Origin: Cyrtodaria siliqua
Taxonomy: Eukaryota; Mollusca; Bivalvia; Adapedonta; Hiatellidae
Length of the DNA: 64,000 bases
Assembly: GCA_037043455.1 (NCBI GenBank)
Contig: JAWPHD010006769.1
Span: forward strand, 62,001 to 126,000
Reading direction: 5' to 3'
Under the pieces are notes generated by a model. It was not told the DNA's origin and searched no databases. It saw nothing but the letters and a program-made list of their open reading frames with translations. This document shows, one piece after another, positions 56,757 through 64,000 of this stretch. How positions within the stretch are numbered: the first letter of the stretch is position 1; every line of letters begins with the position of its first letter. Position numbers and translations under genes: made by a program.

Positions 56757-57095
56757 TGCAGGCTTCATAACCGCTGCTCCCAACTAAATTCCATTTTGTT
56801 TATTTCTCTCTTCGGAGCATAGTATTTTGTTAGATATTGGGACCATACGCCGCTGGACATGGGGGAGGGAAATCGCTATGCCCAGCGCCATATGCATGCC
56901 ATCTTCGGGATGGTTAAAATTATGTACTATTGATTTTATGAATATTGAGTTCTGCTCAACCCGGGGCTAGATGGCGTGAGCGGTAGCTAGCATATTTCAC
57001 TACTGTTCATGAACAGTCTAAATCAAACCGAGACTGCAATATTTTGTATGTGTCGTGTTCGGCCGTTTCCAAAGGTCCATCATCATACTCTTTTT
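56757..57095 (+). repeat. Repeat E, copy 3
   Basis: Close to copy 2 along its whole length (tataaccgctgctcccaact-like start, ctcaacccggggctagatgg, gagcggtagctagcatattt). One stem side has decayed (ctactgttcatga). An A tail follows at once. Confidence 0.8.
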
Positions 57096-57109
57096 TATAT
57101 TATATAATT

Positions 57110-57450
57110 ATACATGATCATTCATGTGTTTTACTTATATTGTCTTTTAATGCTCTCCTTTCGTTAGAAAATTTTACCTGACTGGAATATCTTTATTTAC
57201 ACTGTCCTGTTTTTTGAGATGACAATTGGGTAAGATTGAGGTTTGGTGCACCCTAGAACCTGGTTTAAACTCCCAGCGTCATTTTTGCACTTACCGTTGC
57301 AAGCCAGTAGACCTTTTATCAACCTCTTTATGTTTGTGATGTCATATCTTGCCTTTTATTCATATTTGTAGTGGTTGTTTGTTCTGGGCGTGCTGGTGGT
57401 TGAGAGTGGTCCGTGAATGCTACAATTCCTGTTCGATTCTTACATCTGTC
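57110..57450 (+). repeat. Diverged subfamily A tail
   Basis: Markers: tgttttacttatattgtctt, gaggtttggtgcaccctag, cttaccgttgcaagccagtag (decayed box) and cctgttcgattcttacatct. Confidence 0.75.
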
Positions 57451-57560
57451 AGGGTTAGTGTTAGGGTTAACCAGTCGGCTGTATTGCCTATTGACCTTTT
57501 CAAACCCATAACCCTGTCTTCACCGTTCGTTAATATGTTGTCGGCATAGGGTTAGGTCTT
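57451..57560 (+). repeat. Telomere-like bases and subfamily C scrap
   Basis: cagggttagtgttagggtta is followed by a C-tail fragment, aaccagtcggctgtattgcc and cataaccctgtcttcacc, with the hairpin decayed. Confidence 0.6.
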
Positions 57561-57579
57561 ACTGGTCCTTTGCGATCAT

Positions 57580-57755
57580 CAATCCCAATCTTTGTGGCTT
57601 TTAAGTAGAATATCGTTTAAGCCAGTGCTAGGAGGCGTGAGAGGTGTTGAACTTTATATTACCTCTTATGAACAGACTCAATAAAACCGAGTCTGCTACT
57701 TTTATCTCTTTTTTGTGTTTGTTGCTTCCAATGGATCCCCTTTTCAGTATTTATA
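57580..57755 (+). repeat. Repeat D copy with intact stems
   Basis: The first stem GAGAGGT (57639-57645) pairs with ACCTCTT (57661-57667, one wobble). The second, CAGACTC (57673-57679), pairs with GAGTCTG (57689-57695). It ends ttccaatggatcccctttt. Confidence 0.8.
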
Positions 57756-58259
57756 AGTTGAACGCCTCTTGTACATAGTATAGCCAGAACTTTGTAAAAG
57801 AAAATGAAAGATGAAATTTGGAAATCACAGAGCACGAAACATTTAAAAGGTATTGCAGTCTCTGTTTGACCTAGACTGTTCATGAATGTAATGACCAATG
57901 CCGGCTAACTAATTTGCTCTGAGCAGAAATCAATATTTAAAATGTCAATAGTAAAACCATTTGAGCCATCCCCAAAATGGCATGCATATAACGGTGAACA
58001 TAGAACCTTCAATATGTGGTATATTCATAACATTCTATCGTCAGTGGCCTATGGTATCCGTTATTAAGAAATGCTTTGTCCTTTGTATAAGAATTACAAA
58101 CCAATAACTTAAACAGACTCTATTTGTTGATGGCGTAACATTTATTAAAGACGTGTCAAGTAGATATTTTGAAAATTTAATCTTATAGAATACATTTATC
58201 ACTTTCAAAACTTAATACAAAAAAGTCAACTGCTTTATGCGCCGGGTATTTAGTTAAAA
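57756..58259. other. AT-rich, possibly LINE-derived
   Basis: No clear frame. It precedes the recognisable LINE relic and may be its decayed RT region. Confidence 0.4.
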
Positions 58260-59965
58260 GTAATATCGAATTTTGAGTAAAACGTTCATATGGACGTCAG
58301 ATAATGCAAATACTCTAGGGATGGGTTTTACAAATAACAAAGGGAGAATGAATAAATATAACTTAGACCCAAAATTAAAGATTTATAAACGTGCCTTAAT
58401 AGTTGGCGAAATTCCGATTTTTCACGATAGGAATATTTACACTCATAAACACATTTAATAATATTATTATCAATATAATATTATTAACATAATATATCCA
58501 CTATCACTTCTTGAAATCCCACAAAAATATATCATGTAAAATAACTCAAGCTATTGTAATAATAAATAACTAAAGCCTTATAAGACGGTAGCGTTAGATG
58601 ATTGTCTTTAATCTTGTCTTGTCGTACCCTTAACGGTTTGTTCTATTGTTGCTCTGGCTTCTGCCAAGTCAATGAGTATTTACTTTATGGCTTTCTAGAT
58701 TTTTGTTTTGTTTTATTATATATATATGTTTATTTACGTGTTTTACCTATATTGCCTATTATTGCTGCCTTGTTTGTTAGAGATTATAACCTGGCGGGGA
58801 TATCTTTATTTACACTGACCCGTTTATTGGGATATATGGGGTATATGTGGTAAAAGTGAGGTTTGGTGCACCCTAGAACCTGGTTTAAATCCCCAGTGGC
58901 TTTTTGGCCAATGACTTTTCCAAAGCGGTAGTTCTTTTGTGTTTATAATGACTTCTCTTGCCTTTTATTTAAAGTTGTTATTTGCTTCTGTGTGTTTGTG
59001 GTTCATGGAAGTACTTGTATGGTACTTTGCCTGTTTGATTTTTATATCAACTATTTTCAGTTTTCTTTGGGATGATAAATCAGATGAGTTGAGAACCATT
59101 AGTCAATATTATTGAAATTTAGGTCTTAAAATGATTATTTAGTATAGCATTTTATCTTAATTATTTAAAATATAGCTGGATAAAGAGAAATTTAGACGTT
59201 AACCATAACCCATAAAATATATTGGAAACAAATATAAGTAAATGAAATAAATATGTAGGAGGAAAACTACATTTTGAAGGATATTTAAATACTGCAGATG
59301 TAAAAAGTTTAAAAATAAAGACAACATTTCTTACGGAAATAATAATAGTTGGGCAATTATAACTAATGGCAAACCAACATATTTAAAACCTTTGGAAAAT
59401 CGTGGTATAAAATATATTGAAAAATGATATGAATATAAAAATAAGAGTTTCCTGAATTCAAAGAAGTCACGTTTCCTGAATTCAAAGAAATTTACTATAT
59501 TAGCTAAGTAGATTTTTTAAAAAAAACATTCACTTATTACAAGTATACCACATGACTGGAAGGTAAAACTCAAGAAGTAATCAATAAACAACATACAAAA
59601 AAAAAACCGATCTTTAATAAACAAATTTATTGAAGAAAATAAGGTTAATGTATTAATATATAAAGTACTAGTAGAAAAAGAGATGTCACAAAATAATTAA
59701 AAAGTCAATGAGAAGAAACATTTTCAAATTTAGACTGGAAACAAATTTAATACATTTTCGATGTACACTGTTCACGAAATTAAGAGTAGTTATTTATAAA
59801 TATCTTACTCAAATTTCACCTTCCAATAAACTATTACACAAATGCAAGCTAGTAATGTCAAATATTTGTGATTTCTGCAACATGCATGTGGAAAATATTA
59901 CACACCTTCTTTGGAATGTCATATGCCAGAGGTATTGGTCACAATTACAACAAATTCTACACTAA
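58260..59965 (+). pseudogene. LINE relic (RT thumb to C-terminus), split by an A element
   Basis: 58273-58420 reads TLGMGFTNNKGRMNKYNLDP then KLKIYKRALIVGEIPIF, the 'LGI.F..D...M...N...K....' block after the RT palm. After the nested insertion, decayed pieces follow. Then, at 59708-59965, FRCTLFTKLRVVIYKYLTQI and KCKLVMSNICDFCNMHVENI appear, with HLLWNVICQRYW, the C-terminal C-x2-C/H motif. Stops abound, so it is dead. Confidence 0.7.
58585..59060 (+). mobile_element. Subfamily A element nested in a LINE relic
   Basis: Starts in the region after the RT stop (gacggtagcgttagatgatt, cttgtcgtacccttaacggt) and ends gcctgtttgatttttatatc. The box has decayed slightly (acttttccaaagcggtag). LINE sequence lies on both sides, so the A copy is the younger insertion. 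Confidence 0.75.
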
Positions 59966-60110
59966 GTACAAGTCGAACAAGAAATGCAGTTTTCACAGAA
60001 TACAATAAACCCAAAAACACGCAAACGACAAACATGAAGAGCAATGTTAATAAGGAATAAAGGCATATGACGTCACACACACAAAAAGGGTTGACAAAGC
60101 AAAGGATTTC
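59966..60110 (-). repeat. Subfamily A3 tail end, inverted
   Basis: aagtcgaacaagaaatgcag, cagaatacaataaaccc, aaaaacacgcaaacgac, aggcatatgacgtcacac. Only the terminal ~145 bp are present. Confidence 0.75.
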
Positions 60111-61204
60111 AAATTACTTTTGATTTAAAGACTTGAAAGACTCATTTAGTATAATAATAAAAACAACAGAAACACTTATATTTCGAATTTTTATTATTAT
60201 TATTATTATTTCACAATATTTTCTATACAACAATAAGTTCTATAAAAGCGGCGCCAGAATAAAAAGGGATTTGCCAATAAAATCCCAATTTCACTATATA
60301 AATAAGCATTTTAATGCAACTATTATTTAACACGTATCTCCATACAAGCAACGTCATCAGAAGACGTCAACTAAATGCCGTCACCGATCAATATGAGTTT
60401 TCATAGAAAAGCAAATGAGTATTGTAAGGGCCATGGACCTTGTCCCAAATATATCTGTCTGAATCAAATATGTAACAAATGGACTGACTATTAGATGAAT
60501 GCTAATGGGTATGAAGTAATCAAATATGACCTTGTGTTGAGTTGTTTATTCAGGTTGTTTGTGTTTATTTTTTAGCCCATAATGTGTATCCATATTTGGA
60601 GGTAATTATCACAGTAAATAAACGATATTTATTGTAGTCATCCGTTCAAATCAATTCTCTCAATTCATTTATCTTCAGGTAATACCCATAATCACTGTTT
60701 TGCTGTATTTACTTAACAATTGTTAATTATTTGCAATGCATATTCCTGGAAAAAGCTTCATGTCGGCCGCCATGTTGTACTTGTCCGATCAGAGCAGTTT
60801 CAGTTCAATTCAATTCATTAAAACGTCTGCCTGTACAATGATACGCTAATTTAATGCTACTTAATCTTCTCCAAATAAAGGAACAGTATTTCAGTGTAAA
60901 TTAATTGTTCTTGTTCGTTTTGTATTTGTTAAATTAGATAGCGTCAGGGACTACTTCTTGTGTAATAAAATGACGTAGTTAAATCACTATCCTGAAATAC
61001 TGCATCATGTTAAATGCTGTATTATTGCTGGCACTTGCAAATATTCAATGTTATGGACACCTTTAAACATAATTGTAGAACTAATTATTGTGTATTTGTT
61101 AAAGTTGTTTTACTTGTATGTATTATAAATGTGGTTTGTTTGTGTCAGGACGCATTGCATCGTTACAACTTATTTCAGAAAAATGTATTTTCTTTGGTTA
61201 ATGA
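60111..61204. other. AT-rich intergenic
   Basis: Short frames only. A Kozak-like gccgccatgttgtac at 60769 opens a frame of a few codons with no recognisable product. Confidence 0.4.
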
Positions 61205-61655
61205 TCCACTTGTCTTGTCGTGCCCTCAATGGTTTATTCTCTTGATGCTCTGGCTTCTGCCAAGTCTTGGAGTACCTTCATTGTGGCTTTCTAGGCTATT
61301 GTTGTTTGTATTTATATATACACGAGCATCTTTGTGTTTTACTTATATTACCTATTAATGCTGCCTTGTTGGTTAGAGAATAGTTCATGGCGAGAATTTC
61401 TTTATTTACATTGTCCAGTACTTTTGGGATGACAGTAGGGTAAGTGTGAGGTTTGGTGCAACCTAGAACCTGGTTTAAACCCCACAGCGGCCTTTTTTTG
61501 CCACTGACCGTTCCAATGCGGTAGCCCTAATGTCCACCCGTTTTGTGTTTGTGAGGTCAAATGCCTTTTTTTCTTATTAACATTGCCATTCATGTTTGTC
61601 GTTTTGAGAGTTTTTGGGTTTACTGTGTTCTATGAAAGCTGCATTTCCTGTTCGA
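61205..61655 (+). mobile_element. Short subfamily A element, left arm of a tail-to-tail pair
   Basis: Begins cttgtcttgtcgtgccctca and ends gcatttcctgttcgactag (A3-type end). The box is intact (ccactgaccgttccaatgcgg). Its 3' end faces the inverted B copy ~40 bp away. Confidence 0.8.
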
Positions 61656-61694
61656 CTAGTATATTTATTAGAGCGGCCATTTCAAAACAGTCAA

Positions 61695-62335
61695 GAAATA
61701 TAAAAAGATCGGACAGGGAAAGTAGCATTGAAGGAGGACAGTCAACCACAAAACACAGGAACAAACACGCAAACAACAGACAAACAAGAAGGCAAAAGTA
61801 ATAATAAATGCAAACGACATCACAAACACAAAAGGGTTGACAATAGGGCTACCGCCTTGGAACGGTCAGTGGCAAAGTAAGCCACTGGGGTTTAAACCGG
61901 TTCTAGGGTGCACCAAACCTCATATTTACACTACTTCACCCCATTAAAACAGGACAGTGTAAATAAAGAAGTCCCCGCCATGATCTAATCTCTAACCAAC
62001 AAGGCAGCATCAATAGGCAATATAAGTAAAACACAAATATGCTTGTGTAAATATAATACAAAACAACCATAGCCTAGAAAGCCACAATGAAGGTACTCAA
62101 TGACTTGGCAGAAGCCAGAGCAACAAGAGAATAAATCATTAAGGGCACGACAAGAAAGATCATTGACAAGCATCAAACGCCAACGTCCCAATGGGCTTTA
62201 GGTAGGCGTCATCATAGGGTCCACAGCCTGTCCGGTCATCGTACAATTAAAGAGGAAATCATAGTGGCGAACTGTAAAAGAATCCTACGAAGTTTATAAA
62301 TCACATCACCATAGAAGTCAGGCTGTGATAGTCCT
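61695..62335 (-). pseudogene. Subfamily B copy with RT C-terminal scrap, inverted
   Basis: On the minus strand the element runs from an RT remnant (actatcacagcctgacttct, gatttataaacttcgtagga), with a deletion, to the RT end (acgatgaccggacaggctg), then a full tail with a perfect CAGTGGC/GCCACTG hairpin, and ends ccctgtccgatctttttat. Confidence 0.8.
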
Positions 62336-62700
62336 TATCAAAACAGTTAAAACATGCATCTGCCAAATTGATCCAAACGATGCAAAACCCTTAAATAGAT
62401 TCATTATTTAGATAATTACGATAACTTATTAGTTTCTCGAAATTACAGTTAATAAACAGTTTAAGCAGTTTATCAGATATTTATACAATAAATAATGCCA
62501 TCCTCACAGATATAATTTAATGGATAAATCATACAAATGTTTCTTTGAATATGATAGAATAGGCTTAGTAGTCGGATAAATCGACTCTGGACTAATAAAT
62601 CCGTATATAGAACACTACGTAGTTGTTTCTTTTTATAATTCCAACTTAAATCAATCATTTAAGTAACAAAACTAACGCAGTGAGGCATGGGGCTTACATT
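62336..62700. other. AT-rich; possible LTR end at the right
   Basis: No gene seen. If the gag region that follows belongs to an LTR element starting in this window, its 5' LTR would lie here and end near ggggcttacatt. I could not define the LTR start. Confidence 0.3.
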
Positions 62701-62718
62701 TGGTGTCACACAAGTGAT
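62701..62718 (+). promoter_or_regulatory. Possible primer-binding site of an LTR retrotransposon
   Basis: tggtgtcacacaagtgat begins with TGG, as tRNA-primed binding sites do, and lies ~125 bp before the first gag-like ATG. No tRNA was matched base by base. Confidence 0.3.
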
Positions 62719-62824
62719 CGGACCGCGCATGAAATTAAGTTAACGCTTTGGCACAGGTTTACTTCAAAGGTCAAGCTTATTCCTCTGTGTATTTGTACAC
62801 AAATATATACCTGTACATACACTC

Positions 62825-63821
62825 ATGACTGATTCACCTGATCAAGAAGTGACCTTCCGGGACTATGCAGATACTGGAGATCATGGGGATAATCTTCCTG
62901 CTGGCGATGGCAACAACTCTGATAGATCTGCTCATGGTGACTCAGATAATGAAGGGGCGGGCGAACTATTTGCTGGAAGTGGCCAGCAACAACAAAGTCC
63001 TCATATTCTGAGTTACTCACCTGAAAGACCTGTAAGACCATGACTCGGTAGATAGTGTGTCTGATAGTTCTGTAAGATTCTATCGCAGAGGTGATAGCAG
63101 AAATACTCAGTGTCCTTATCAGAAAAGGTCTTTGTGGCTCCCTGTACCCATCAGCCATAGCATAAAACTAGACAACTATGATGGATCTGTGAGATTTGAG
63201 CAATACTTTTCACAATTTCAGAATTTCTCCGAACTGTCTGATTGGGAGTTTAAGACCAGGATTCTTGTATTAGCAGCAAGTCTGCGAGGCCCTGCCAGAA
63301 CATTATATATGAGCCCTGATGCTTTACAACAGCGCGAATACAATTCTCTTTTAAATCGTTTACAAGATCGTTTTGGAAGTAGTAAATATCAGAGCAAGTG
63401 GCTTAGCAAAGTAGATGCTAGGAAATGCTAGAAAGGTGAACGTGTTGTAGCTCTTGGAGATGATCTGAGGCAATTAGCTCAAAAGGACTATGCTGATCTG
63501 CCCAGTGAAGCCCTAGAGGAACTATCACTTAACCAGATGTATAAACTTATATCTGTAGATAGGAAGTGCAGGTGTGTTGACAAAAACTGTAGAACGGTTA
63601 TCGAAGCATTGAACATTATCGAACGGTATGAATCGATCCTTGGCGGAACTCCTTATCAAATTGTTGGAAAAGTTGATGGCCCTGCTGATTTGCCAGAGGT
63701 AGAGAGCTCTAACTCTAACTCTATCATATTGCAATTCATGCAAAGCTTGATGCAAGGTTTGAAAAACTGGAAAGCATGCAAACCGTCACAGCTCAGAGTG
63801 CCCGTGGCCCCAAGCGAGTAG
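62825..63821 (+). pseudogene. Ty3/Gypsy-like gag region, broken
   Basis: The first frame (from ATG 62825) is acidic and Gly/Asp/Asn-rich. A one-base shift near 63035 changes frame. The next frame (63057-63431) has the capsid-like block KLDNYDGSVRFEQYFSQFQN and TRILVLAASLRGPARTLYM, typical of gag in Ty3/Gypsy-type elements. A stop codon at 63429-63431 interrupts it, and the same frame resumes (ALGDDLRQLAQKDYADLPSE, LNQMYKLISVDRK) to 63821. Gag packages the element RNA into particles. The breaks make this copy inactive. Protease and polymerase would lie beyond the window. Confidence 0.75.
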
Positions 63822-64000
63822 GCAAAACATGTTTCAATTGCGATTCACACTGGTGGAATCAACAAAATAAGTCAGCAGCAAACTAAAGGCTACGGTCAAG
63901 TTTATCATGATTGAAACATAACATTTGGGAATCACAGACTGGGAATACGCCTGAGACACTCATTAGCCTACTGCAATAGATCCAGGGAAATGAAAAGCGG
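63822..64000 (+). pseudogene. Continuation of gag toward a nucleocapsid knuckle
   Basis: In another frame, gtaggcaaaacatgtttcaa encodes GKTCFNCDSHWWNQ, which has the C-x2-C start of a zinc knuckle but not the later His/Cys spacing. No further domain is visible before the window ends. Confidence 0.4.

Overview
This window looks like nuclear DNA of an invertebrate animal, most likely a bivalve mollusc. The evidence is AT-rich sequence of very low gene density, GT-AG introns, tRNA-derived SINEs, TTAGGG-type telomeric hexamers, and reverse-transcriptase, LINE and foldback families of the kind that crowd bivalve genomes. The palindromic family with a core like 'gtaaagtgtcg...gcctgtgc...ccgcacaggc' makes me think of a dreissenid mussel, but that is recollection, not proof. 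I see no bacterial operons, rRNA, CRISPR or intact tRNA genes.

Only one locus looks like an intact host gene: a single-exon class A GPCR of 428 residues (54090-55376, +), probably a neuropeptide-type receptor. A short Gly/Tyr-rich repeat reading frame (25407-25607, -) and a Gln/His-rich stretch (48690-48960, +) could be exons of unknown genes. Almost everything else is mobile or repetitive DNA.

The dominant component is one superfamily of reverse-transcriptase (RT) elements. Its subfamilies are called here A/B (3' tail ending cctgttcgatttttatatct or cctgtccgatctttttat) and C (tail ending cctatatctca). Over twenty copies or fragments lie at 822-2455, 6237-7262, 7930-10090, 11033-11490, 13265-13415, 15540-16045, 17226-17658, 21405-21600, 22308-24030, 34086-34401, 42090-43044 with 45491-45860, 46897-47085, 47694-47945, 50205-51230, 52190-52965, 53395-53995, 56155-57545, 58585-59060, 59965-60110 and 61205-62335. 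The RT motif order (STYDFSTLYT, GIPMGTNCAP, RYLDD, FLDLHLSI, KIYDKRDDF) and the head-to-tail partial copies resemble Penelope-like elements, though the family assignment is inference. The 3' tails share a two-hairpin motif that survives between subfamilies with compensated sequence change. Two associated repeats (D and E) carry another hairpin pair with covarying bases. I rate these structured motifs as the most novel signal.

Region by region: 0-18 kb holds C and A copies, LINE relics, a GC-rich telomere-like repeat block and a mollusc-type tandem repeat split by an A insertion. At 18.9-20.0 kb is a 33-copy array of a 33-bp minisatellite. From 21.4 to 25.6 kb there is a SINE, a 212-bp tandem duplication, an RT fragment triplicated in ~200-bp units, a Tc1/mariner relic and a Gly/Tyr-rich repeat. 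From 25.6 to 34 kb there are degenerate satellites and little else. At 34.6-35.8 kb is a LINE 3' end.

From 36006 to 41918 lies a structurally complete PIF/Harbinger DNA transposon, with TAA target duplication, terminal inverted repeats and convergent Myb-like and DDE transposase genes, both now broken. From 42 to 46 kb there is a three-level nest: an RT element split by a Helitron2/Helentron-like insertion that itself holds a SINE and a foldback element. From 46 to 62 kb are mixed A, B, C, D and E repeats around the GPCR and a LINE relic. The right end enters the gag region of a Ty3/Gypsy-like LTR retrotransposon.
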